Shown: piece by piece, positions 27,001 through 39,000 of the stretch | How the letters are laid out: each line of letters starts with the position of its first letter | Numbering within the stretch: position 1 is the stretch's first letter | Assembly (NCBI RefSeq): GCF_000620785.1 | Contig: NZ_JIAI01000025.1 | Location: forward strand, 1 to 58,973 | Length of the DNA: 58,973 bases | From: Actinospineispora acaciae DSM 45401 | GTDB taxonomy: Bacteria > Actinomycetota > Actinomycetes > Mycobacteriales > Pseudonocardiaceae | Direction of reading: 5' to 3' | Program-made: the position numbers and the translations under genes | Notes under the pieces: model-generated | Database searches by the model: none | What the model was told of the DNA's origin: nothing | The model's input: only the letters and a program-made list of their open reading frames with translations

Positions 27001-30000
27001 CCGCCGCCCTCGTCTCCGGCCTAAGCGGCAAGGAGCTGTCCGAACGCGCCACCCAACAAGCGGCCGCCCACCACCGCACCCCACCCGACAACACCGCCAA
27101 GACCACCGACATCAACGGCGACGAGCACCGCAAAGACCAGGGGCCTGGACCGGGGGACGTCGCCCGACTCTCCCCGCTGACGACCCTGATGGCGCTGCCG
27201 CTGGTGATCCAGCTGGCCGGGCAGCTGCCCGCCGGTATGGCCGAAGCGGTGCTCGGCATCGCCCTGGCGGGCGCCGTCGGCCTCGTCATCCACTGGGTGA
27301 CCGGCAAGCTCCGGCAACGCACGGCGGATGAGGCTGAGTCGCGAGACTCACGCGCGGACGCCGCCGGCTTCGATGCCGGGTCGGCCGACCACGCCGGACC
27401 TCATCGGTCGCGTGCGTCGCCGGGGTGGCAGGTGTGGCGCGTCCTGGGCTCGTGGTTGAGGTCGGTCCTGCGTGTGGTGGGCCGGGTGGCGGTGGTCGGG
27501 CTGGTCGTCGTCGTGATGCTGTTCGTGCTGACCATGCCGGCGGTGGCCGGTCAGGTCACCGCGTCGGCGCCGGCCGGGGCGAGCACGGTGTGGGTGGCGG
27601 TGGCGGGTGCCCTCGTCGTGGTTCTGTTGTCGCGGGGCAGGTTGGGGGCCACCTACCGGGCCGGCCTGGCCGAGATCGGGGTGCTGGGCGTGCGCCTGGC
27701 CGGGGTCGTGGCGCGGTGGTCGGCCGGCGTGCTTGCGGGGCTGGCCGGGACAGCGGAGCGGGGGCTTTTCGCCGAGGTCGGTGCCGGCCGGCGGGCGCCG
27801 ATGTCCTTGGCTCATGGGTTCGGGCTCGCGTTGGTTGCCCTCGGCGGGCTGGCCGGGCTCGTCGTGCTCGGCTGGCCGGCTCCGCTGAGCGCCACGGCGG
27901 GGGCGCTGGTGAGCGCGGTGGTGACCGGCGTGCTCGGACTGTTCTGGTGGTCGATCACGGCCCGTGGGCCACCGGTGCTGCTCACCATGCTCACCGCCGG
28001 GTTGCTGACCGCCGGCTGGACCGGCGTGGTAGGCGCCCCACCGGCGCAGGCGCTCCCGGGGCTCGCGGGCGCGGCGGCGGGTGTTGTCGCCGTGACCTCG
28101 CTGGCGCGACGGCCGTGGTCAGGCACCGCGCCGAGCAGGGCAGGCGCGGCGCGGACCGGCAAGGACAAGGCGGACGCACCGGGGCGCCACCGGAACTTCC
28201 GGCTGTTCTTCACCGGGCAGGCGATCTCGGTGACCGGCAGCTGGGCGGCGCGCATCGCCCAGGGGGTGCTGGTCCTCGACGTGACCAACAACAACGGGAC
28301 CGCGCTGGGCGTCATGGTCGCCGTGCAGGCCGTTCCGTGGATCGCGCTGTCGCTGTTGGGCGGGGTGCTCGCCGACCGGTTCGACCCGATCCGGCTGGCG
28401 TCGCGTGCCAACGCCGTGCAGGTGGTTGCCGCGCTGGTGCTGGCCGGGGCGGTGGCGGTGAACGGGTTGTTCCCCACCTCGCTGATGTACGGGCTGGTGT
28501 ACGGCGCGGCGCTCCTCGGCAGCGCGGGGGCCGCGATCAACCGGCCGGTCCAGAAGGTGCTGGTCAACTCGCTGGTACCGAAGACCTTGCAAGGCAAGGC
28601 AAATGCAACGCTCTCGGCCGCGAACCACGTCGGGATGATGATCGGTCCCATGATCGCCGGGGCGCTGGTCGGCTGGGTGGGCAACGGGCCGGCGTTCCTG
28701 CTCAACGCGGCCAGCTTCGCCGCCGTGTTGGTCGCGCTGAAGCTGATCAACCGGGAGGATCTGCACGAGGTCGCGGCGAAGCAGAAGCCCGGCGGCGTGG
28801 TCGTCGCGGCGCGCCAGGTGGCCGGGATCAGGGCGCTTCCCATCCTGTTCGTGATGGCCGCGGTCGTGTCCGGCACCGGGTTCGGCTTCAAGGTGACCCT
28901 GCCGCTGTTGGCGATGAACGGCCTCGGCGGTGGGCCCGGCAGCCACGGCCTGCTGTTCGCGGGCGTGGGGGTGGGGGCGTTCATCGGCACGGTCGTGAGC
29001 AGGTTGCAGCACGGCCGGTTCCACCTGCGGGTGGTGTTCGTCGGTGGGGTGCTCTTCGGCCTGTTCTCCGTCGCCGCCGGCCTGATGCCCAGCATCCCGG
29101 CCGCCGCCGTGGCGCTCGTCGCGGCCGGCGTCGCATCCAGCGTCTACAGCCTCGGGATCGACAACTACGTGCGGCAGTCGGTCGGCAAAGAGGTGTTCGG
29201 CACGGTCTCCGGGCTCTACGCGGCGGCGGCGTCCGGCGGCGACGCGATCGGTGCAATGTTGTTGGGGCCGCTCGGCGAGCAGGTCGGCGGGGTGGCGCTG
29301 ATGCAGGTGGCCGGTGCCATCACCGCGCTCACCGTGGTGATCGGGGCGGCGGTGCTGCTGCGCGGCCGCGACGTCCGACGGCTGGTCGGCGACTACCGGA
29401 TCGGCCGCGCGCTCGCCCCGGAGCACGCGGCCATGCTGCGGGTGCGCGACGGCGACCGCGACCGGACCCGGATCCGTGACCTGGCCCTCTCGTCGGACCG
29501 CTACACGGTCGTGGGCGACTACGTCGTGGACACCGAGGCACTGCCCACGTTCGCCCAGGCGCTGAAGAGCAACACCCTCGACCTGGACGCCGCGGGGGAG
29601 GACGGCCGTAAGCTGCTGCACCGGTTCGCCTTCTACCTGGCCCGCGCCGAGGGCGCGCGGTGGTGGCAGGCCGCCCGGCTGGTCAACGCCGACCGGGCCG
29701 ACCGGCGGGCCTGGCGGGAGCGGTCGGACGCGCAGCGGCGCGCCGACCTCGTCGCACTGCTCACCGACCGCCACGTCGGCGTGGCCGGCCGGCTGGCCGG
29801 CGCCCCCGGAACCGACGACGGCCCCGAAGCCGACGCGCTGCGCGAACTGCTCGCCGACCTGGACAAGCGGGACATCGACCGCGCCACGCTGAACAAGCTC
29901 ACCCAGCGGACGGCCGAGCTGATCGTCAGCATCGATCACGCCTCGATGCCCGGGTCATCGGCGGCCCGAGCCGGGCGGTGGCAACGATTCTGGACCTGGC

Positions 30001-33000
30001 TGCGTGGCCTGGCCGCGCGAGTACTGCTGGTGTTGGGCGGCTCGCCGACCGCACGGGGCGGCCTGGCCGGGCTGGCCGGCTGGGGCGGCTGGCAGCTGAC
30101 CGCTGGGCTGGCACCGCCGGTCCAGCTAGCCGCGACGACCGCACTGGCGGTACTGACCTGGGTGATCACCGGACGCGACCCACCAAGCCCGGGTTCCTGG
30201 ATCTCCAGGCCGCTCAACCGGGCGTCCGCCGCAACGATCGGCGGGAATGGCCTGGCCGCGCTGGCGGGGTTGGGTCTGTGGATCTACGGCGCGGTCCGCG
30301 GCGAAGGCGTGGCCGAGGCCCAGTCGGGCGGTGAAGGAACGGTCGACCTGTCCGACTCCTGGCTCGACGGTGTCATGGCCGTGCTGACCAACCCGTTGGT
30401 GGTGGTCATTGTCGCGGTGGCGGTGACCCGGCTGGCGCTGCGCCATCTGCCGAAGTCACGGGTGGCGCCGCGCCACCGGAGCGGTGGGCGGGTCGAGGGC
30501 GAGACGGTCCGCCTTGTCGAGTTGGACAGCGTCGCGGTCGAGGGCCTGCCCACGAAGCGCTTCAGGCTGATCTACGTCGCGGCACCTCTGGGGGACGCCG
30601 AGCTGGTGGGCCACCGGATCGGCACGCTCACCGAGATGGTCGCGGCGCTGCTGGTGGGCGGCCAGCTGATCATCGAGACCGGCGAGGACCGACGGGTGGT
30701 CACCGAGCTGTCACGCCTACTGCGGGAGCTGGGCGCGACACCGCTGGACATCCACTTCCGGGCGGTCGGCGGCGCGGACACCGGTGTGATCGTGGCCCAG
30801 CGGGTCCGCGAGGTGACGCCGAGGGTGTTGGCCCAGTTCTACCTGCTGGCGACCCAGCGGCTGGCCGCCAAGGTGAACGAGGCCAAGGTGGCGTTGCGGA
30901 AGTACGCCTGGGGAGTCAGGTTCTGGGCGACGGAGTGGGATGAGATCGGGGGGCCGCCGTTGAACGTCTCCGAACACAGCCCCGACGCCGAGTCGCGGGT
31001 CCAACGACTGCGCGCCCAACTCAGGCACATCCAGCAGAAGACCCAGCAACCGTGGCTGCGGCTGGTGATCGCGCCCCGGCCCCGGCCGGTGCACCCGAGC
31101 ACGGTAATCCGTGCCTGGCTGGGACGGCTGCGGGCCGACGTCGAGACGGCCGCCTCGCGCCGGGCGGCCTGGCTGGCTGGCGGGCTCGGTGCCGCGGTGC
31201 TGGGCTGGTTCACCCTGCCCGGTACGGTCCTCGGCCTGCTCGGGGTCGCCGTCCTGTGGGCTCTCGTCCGGCTCTACGACCAGCTGCACCCGGGGCGGTC
31301 GCCGCCGAAGCACCTCCGGCCCGTGCGGACGAGCCCCATGGGCATGCCGCTCGGGGACGCCATCCGTGGGGCGCTGTTCGGCGTCCTGACGGCGGTGACG
31401 ACCGGGCAGGGCTTCCTGGTCGCGGCCACCGCGACGACCCTCGCCGCGGTCACCGTCCTGGCGGGGATCGTGCTGCGTTCCGGTGCCCCTCGCCGGTCAG
31501 TGACGGCCGTGGTCGCCGCGCTCGGCGGGGCCGCAACGGGAGCGGCGCTGTCGGTGCTCGCGGCCTATGCCGGCTGGCTGTCCCCGATCGGCGACCTGGC
31601 GATGATGATCGTGTTGGCACCCCAGCTCGGCGGGCCGCACGGACGGTCGGACTTGGAGCAGGCCGCGGAGCTGTTCGCCCGGGCCGACCTGGTCGCCTCG
31701 GTGGGCTACCTGCACCCGGAACTCCAACACCTCGGTTGGCATGATCATGCGCTGGACGAGGGCTTGACGCCCGACCAGCGAGCCGACGTCAAGGACGCGT
31801 TGCCCAGCCTGCCGTCGCGGCGGGTGCGGTCGGATGCGTACGGCTGGTCGACCGAACGCGGGCCGCCGCCGAACGTGCGGATGGTCTCCGAGTCCCGCCT
31901 GGCGGAGCGGGTCGGCGCTGAGGTGGCCAGCAAGGTGATCGCCTTCCGGGTGGGCGACACCATTTACGTGGTTGGGCACAGGTGGAACCGGTACAACAAG
32001 GCACAGCGGGCGCTGGTGATCAACCATGAGCGGAACGCGCCCGCCACCGGCCACGATGCGCACGCCCGGGCGACCCTCGCGCTGCTGAACGCCCTCGAGC
32101 AGCTGGCCGAGGCAGAGCGCCGCTGGGGCAACGGCGAGCTGCCACCGGGTGAGCTCGAACTGATCTCCGGCCTGCTGTCCGACGCCGCGCGGGCCGTCGC
32201 GGAGCTGCCGGTCGGGAAGCCGGACGTCCGGCTGGCCCGGTGGCTGGACGAGGCGTGGCGCAGGCTAGCTGCCTTCGAATCGACGGATCATGCCGCGAAC
32301 TCGTCGCGTACCTCCGGTGCGGCCGGCCTGACGGTGCTCCCTGCTTGGCCAGGACCAGTCGACCCGGCGTTCATCACAAGAGATCGCCGGCCGTACAAGG
32401 AGCACGTCGAAGATCTCGTACAGGAGATGATCCAGGCGCTGCCCAGGGGGGCGCGGCCCGGGATCGCCAGCCTCGAGATGATTCTGCGCGCGGTGGCGCA
32501 GCGGCCCGGGGTGGCACCGAACCAACTGCCCAGGCTGGGGCCGACGGGGGCACGGATCCTGGCTGATCTCGCGCGGGTCGGCATGCTGCGCACCGGCCGC
32601 GGTGGCGACGTGTACAGCACCTATGAGTGGACCGTGGATCTGATGGAGTGGGCGGCTACGGACGGGCCTCGTCGGGGCGCACTGAGAATGCTGCTGGACG
32701 CACAACCCGCGTTGTGGAACGAGCCGACCTGGCAAGCGCTGGCGCGCTTGGCCGCCGCCCTGCCCTACGCTTTCCTGCCCGAGATGCGGGTCAGCTACCT
32801 GGACATCCTGCAGGCGGTCGCCGCCGAACCGGACGGCATCCCGGTCGAGGAACTCGGCGAAGGGTTGGCGGCCCTCGGAGCAGAGGCCCTGACGGACGCC
32901 TCTTTCCTGATGGTCGTCAACGGGGTGTACCGACTGACCGAGCCGGGACGCGCGGCTCTGAGGGACGTGCGGATATCCCACGCGAGGAAAGACCGCTTCG

Positions 33001-36000
33001 AGCTCGACGTGTTCAAGGCCCTGCTGCGCCGATCACCGAGCGCCGACCACCGGCTAATCGTTCACCCCCACGCGCCGCGACGACTGTTCGACGAACTTCT
33101 GAAGATCGGGACGCCGGTAACGGGAAAGCAAGTGGTGCAAGCACTACCGGGGATGCCGGCGGTCTATCACTGGTTGGCGCTCCTCTCCGAACTGGGCCTC
33201 CTCGATGTGACCACGAAGTCCGCAGGAAATCGCACCACTCATATCGTCAGCGTGCCGGAGGCGATGCGTGAGGTGCTCGAGGGCCTCACCGCGCGGGCGC
33301 CAGGCGCGCGCGGTGCCTTGTCTCGGGTGCTGAGCGGATCGCGCGGCGTGGGCAGGCCCTCGGGTATGGCGCTGGCTCGCGAGATGTTCGCGGCCGCGCT
33401 GCCACACGGCTGGACGGACTGGCGGCGCCTGCTCGACGCCGGCCCGAACGACACCGGTGACGAGCTGGCTCGGAGCCTGGCCGACGCCGACGACCGGGGC
33501 TACGTCGTCCGGACCCGTCAGCCCTCGACCAAGCACCACACCGGCCAGGATCACGGCGCGGAGAGCCACGAGGCGTCGGCGCATGACGGTGACGCCTCAG
33601 ACGGCACGTCGGGGTCCGGGTCCGGTGGCACGACCGCCCAGGCGGCACCGTTCGCGGTCGGTCTCGGTGTGCTGATCGCCGTGGTCGCCGTGCTGGGCCC
33701 GCACCTGGGCTTCGGGGCGGCCCACGCCGTGATGGTCGCGGCGGCCGCCGGCATCCTCGCGGTGCTGGCATTCGGAGTGATCCGGGCCATCCTGAACCAC
33801 TTCGCCAACCGCACGCGGGAAAGCTCACCCACCACCCTAGAAATAGCCGGGGTGTTCCTGGCCGCGGGCGGCATGGCCGGCGGGCTGGCGGCACTGGGCT
33901 GGCCGGCATCGGTGGCGACCGCGGTCGGTGCGCTGGTCGGCGCGGTGCACGCCGCCTGGCCGGGCATCCGCGCGCTTGGCACGACGGGCCGGCGCTGGCT
34001 CGCGCTCGGACTCAGCCCGATACGGCCGTGGGGAACCCGGCATCTGATCCAGCTGCGCTGGGCGCTGGTCGGGGCGGTCATCGGGCTCGTCGCCTCGGCC
34101 GTGGCTGGTCACCCGGCCGTGGTACTGGCCGTGGGGCTGCTGCTCGCTGTCGGCTCCATGCTGCTGGCCGGCAAGGCGGCGCGGGCCTGGTCCGAACGCG
34201 GCCCGCCCCAGATGCTCGGCCTGGGTATCGCGCGCGGCGCCCTGCCACTGCTGCTGCTGTCACCGCAGCATTCGGCGTCCCTGATGGCGGTGGCGTTGTT
34301 CGTCAACATCCGGATCCAGGCCAGGCCGGACGAACCACAACGGGTCGAGTTGACTAGTGAGCTGGCCCAGCGGTTGGCGACCGACCAAGAGCTGATGGCC
34401 ACCGTCCTCACCCAACTGCGAAGACAACTAGGACGCAAACGCGCGAAGTACGTGGAGGCCTTCGCCCTGCACTGGGGCAGCGGCCTCTCCTTCCCCGCTA
34501 TCGCCAGGAAAACCGGAACCAAGCCCAACACGTTAAGTCAAGGTTTTCGGAACTACGGCCTTCCGAAACGCCCGAAAAGGGAAATACCATCCACCAAGGA
34601 GCTCTCCGAACGCGCCAAACAACACACAGCCGCCCGCCGCCTCACCGCGCCCAACAACACCACCGACAGCAACGGCGAAGAGCACCCCAAAGACCGGGGC
34701 ACTGGAACCGGCCCGACACTGCAACTGGGCGGCCTTTTCCTCGGCAACAACGGAGTGGCCGGGTTTGACGGCAACCATAGGGGCTTGCTGCCGGAATGGC
34801 TGGCCCACCTGACGCTCACCCACGCGCTAGCCGCCGTGCTCGCGATCAGCCTGGGCTATCTGATCCTGCGCTACCTCATCCAAGCCCACGCACTACCACA
34901 GGCCACAGGTTCGGCTCCGACCGCCGGCGCGTTGCTGGCCGGCTGGCGCACGGACGAGCAGCGCGGTGGACTGTCGGAGCTGGTGTCGGCGCTCGGCGGG
35001 TCGATCCGTGGTCTGCGGATGCCGAGGACCTTGCTGGCGCGGTCGGCCATCCGGGTTGGCCTGCTGCTGGGCCCGGTGATGGCGCTGTTGCTGCTGACCG
35101 CGTCGCCGGCCATCGCGGTCGGCCCGGCCTTGAGCCTGGCGGTGACAGGGACGCCGCTGCTGGGAGCGGCGGTCTTGTTCGGGGCCGTGCTGATCGGCTC
35201 CTGGAAGCTCTACCGGGCTGGCGGCGTCCGGGCGCTGGTGGGCGTGTTCGGTGGGATGCTGCTGGCGATTGTCGGGTTCGCCGTCCTCGGCAATGACGCA
35301 CCGATGCCGCTGCTGCTCGGAGCCGTGGTGGCCGCGGTCGGCTGGGGTGCCCTGCACACGCTGCGCTTCGTCCGGCAGGCGCGTGGCCCGCCCCGTTGGC
35401 TGCTCCTGGCCGGCGGAACGGCGCTGGTCGTCGGGGTCACCATGCTGGCCGGCGGGGTCGTGCCCCTCGCGGTTACCGTGGCCGGGCTGGCCGCCACGGT
35501 CGCCGTGCTGGTCGGGCTGCGCGCGATCACCCAGGGCCGGGAGTCCGGCGACTACGCTCCGGTCGACCACCCCGGGACCGAGGTTCCGGAGGCCCGACGC
35601 CCGTGGTCGGTGCGCTGGCGGGGCTATCGACCGGTAGACATCACCCCCGAGGAGCTGCGTCCGGCCGGGCTGGCCACCAAGGTCGCGGCCGCATGGGCGG
35701 AGCTGCGCAGCCGCCCCTCCGACCTATCGCCCGCCGAATGGCGGAAACGACTGGCCGCCGCGCTGATCCCCTTCAAGCTGACCTGGCGAGGGTTGGCACT
35801 CAACCCGACCGGCCGCACCGGCCGGACCGGCCGCAACCTCGGCAAATGGGGCGAGAACGCCGCCGTCGACGCGATCGTGGTCGCCGGCGTCGGCCGGCAA
35901 CGGCAGGTGGCGCTCATCCAGCGCAGCGACAACGGTGTGTGGGCGATCCCCGGCGGGATGATCGATCCCGGCGAGACCGCAATGGCTGCCCTCGTCCGGG

Positions 36001-39000
36001 AGCTACGCGAGGAAACCGGCGTCGACGTCTCCAACATCGACCCGACCACCCTCGGCAGCACCTATGTCGATGACTGGCGGGCCACCGACCTCGCCTGGGT
36101 TGTCACTTTCGCGGGCCTTTTCGTGCTGTCCGCACCGGTGGACGTGACCGGCGAGGATGACGCCCAGGACGCCAAGTGGTTCCCCTTCACCGACGTGGAC
36201 CAGCTCGCCGCCGCGGTGGCCGCCGCCGGCGAGGAGCTCTATGCCGCGCATCGGCCGCTGCTCGCCAAGGCGCTCGACCGCCTCAAGGTGACGGAGCGTC
36301 TGGCGGAGGTGAAGGAGGATCTTGAGTTCCTGGCCGCGCGCCCGGAGCGCCGCAGTGAGCTTCGCGGGGTGCTCGCCGGTGCCGGCGCCTCCGTCGCGGC
36401 CGCGGTCACCCTGGTACAGCGAATCCGGGACGAAGCGGCCGAGGGCAGCACGGCGGCGGGGCTGGCGAACACCGCGCTGCGCACCCTCACCGCGATCGGT
36501 GCGGATCTGGAATTCCAGGCCTGGCGCGCCGATATCTCGGTGGAAACGATCCTGGCTTCTGTCTCGACGGTGATCGAGGTGATGCGGGGTGGCCTGGAGG
36601 CCAAGTCGTCCGCCGGCGATGATGGCGAGTTCGCGCTGCGTGAGCTCACTAAGCCCGAACGACGCGCCCTGCGAACCGTGTTCTCTGGACTGACCGCGGC
36701 GCGACGCTCTTCACAGGCCGCCGGAGTGCCCGGGGAGTTTGTGTGGTTCTCCACCGCGCGACTGCGGCGCGATCTCGCCGAGTACGTCAGCAACCACCCC
36801 GACAGCGACATCGATCCCGATGAGCTGGCCAGCATCACGCTCGGCTATTCGATCAACCCCACGAAATTCCTATCCATTGACTGGTGGGAAATCCTTACGA
36901 CTGATCTTCAGCACGAGCTCGTCCTCCATGAAGTCCACGCCCATCCCGGGCACGAGCACCTGGACCCGGAGTGGCACGAGCAGCAGGCCCAACCCTTGCG
37001 GCTCAAGATATTCGGCCGGTTAGCTTCCTTGGTCGGCGCGGAGGTGCCCGCCGCGCTCCACCGGTTGGGCAAGCCCGAACAGCACGGCGCCCAGACCACT
37101 TTCCTCGCCGACGTCCGCGACGCCGTCGAAGCGGCCGCCGTTCGCGAGGTTGATCAGCTGTGGCTGGACTTCCAGATGATCGAGACCGGCGCCGACGAGC
37201 ACCGGTTGGATCGGCTCGACCGCGAGCGGCGCCGCGAGCGGCTGGCCCAGACCGATCCCACGCTGCTGCCGCTGCTAGATGACTGGCGCGACCACGCGGC
37301 CGGCCGCGACGTCGACGCCTGGCTGCGAATCCTCACCGAGTCGGAGGACCCGGCGCACCGGCTCGCGGCATTGCGCTCCGAGCACGAGCATGCCCGGCGG
37401 CTGCTCGCCCGGATCAACCAGCTCGCCGAGGCGCTACTGGACTACCAGCTCCGCACCGGGGCGAACCTGCCCCGGTGGAAGGCGAGGACCGATCGGACCT
37501 CGACCGAGGTGCGGCAGCGCATCCGCCGGCTGGAGCTGCTGACCACCGCGTTGCTCGATGACCCGAGCACGCGTGAGAAGTTCGCTGCCCAGTCGATAGG
37601 GCGCGCCCTGGACGCCGCCCGCGGCGCGCTCGATTTCGCGGGCGAGACGGATCGACGGCACCTGTCACGCATCGAACACCTGAACGCCGCCGCCCAACGG
37701 GTGCTGGATGCGCGGCGCGCCTGGCACCGGTCACCCCCGGGTCCGGAGCGAGCGGCGCGAGATCTGGCGATCAACGCGACAGCGGCGAAGGTCAGCCATA
37801 CCTACTGGATCGCGGATCCGGCGGCGTCGGAGTCACCGGCGGTTCGGCTCCTGTGGCTTCTCGCCCAGATGCAGGGGCAGCGGGCGCCGCTACCGGTGGT
37901 GATGATCCTGCTCGGCCTCGACGAACCCACACTCAGGGCGGCGGTCCGGGGCTCCGCGCTGCTGGCGCTGGCCTACGGACCGGACGGGCCGCCGATGGTG
38001 GTGGTGTCGGACGTCTCCGCCGCGAGCTCCGCGCATCGCGCGGTCACCGACCGGGTTCGGGCGCTGCTCGCCCGGCGGCGCACCGATCGGCTCGAGCTCA
38101 CCGAGCTGGCCACCGAGCTGGCCGAGTCGCCGGAGATGGTCGTCGAGGCGGTCGCGTCGTCGCCGGACATGATCTGGGTCGCGGCGGAGACGATGACGGT
38201 GGTTGTCGCGCCCCCCTCGGCCCTCCGCGCCGGCGCGAGGCCGCTGCTGAACTCCCAGGGCGCGCCCGTCGTGGCGTTCTTCTCGCCCGACAGCGGCTCG
38301 CTGGTGATAGAGGGCACCAACGGCTGGACCGGCGATCTCGACCGGTTCTATGCCCTGCTGGCCAGCGCGTGGTCGGAGGCCGGCGAACCGATCGGTCAGT
38401 TCGGTTCGAGGAAGGTGTTCTGGGTACGGAGCGCCGAGTCGGGGAGCGGGCTGCGACTGATCATCGAGGATCAGGGCGACGGGGTCCACCGACTGGTGAG
38501 CGTGCACCCGGCGGACCAGCCGGGCTGGCTGCCTCCGTTCGCCGCCACGGCGGCTCCGTGGGTGCGGCTCACGCGCGCCGGCCGGCCGGCCGGCTACGGC
38601 CTGGTGATCCGGGCGGCGACGGCCGGTCACACCGCCCAGGTGCTGGCGCCGAGGGACCTGGTCGACGACACGGTGCCCGGCGAACCGCTCGTCAGGGGCC
38701 GCCCCGTACTGGCCTGGGAGCCGGTGCACTCCCCGGTCGGGGGCGACTACGCGCTGCTCGCCGTCTCGAACCTGCCGAACCCCGCCGCGGCGCCCGCCGC
38801 CACCGTCCGCCCCGGCGAGCCGCTCTGGCTGGTCACCGGGCACGCCGGCGGCCTGGCGCTCGACCAGGGCGTGGCACGGCACGCCGACTCCGACGGGTTC
38901 GACGTCGACGCCATGCCGGTCGACAAGGTGCTCGCCACGCTCGCCCTCGATAAGACAGGCCGGCCGGTCGGGATCGGACGCACCGGCCCGACCGGCGGGC

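Noticed and set aside
27425..29479. A 684-codon plus-strand frame in another phase over the MFS domain.
   Set aside because: The product is a Gly/Arg/Ala-rich string with no hydrophobic segments; it is a shadow of the MFS-coding frame.
28119..29939. A 606-codon minus-strand frame opposite the MFS domain.
   Set aside because: The product is His/Gln/Arg-rich and non-hydrophobic; the plus strand gives a textbook MFS transporter.
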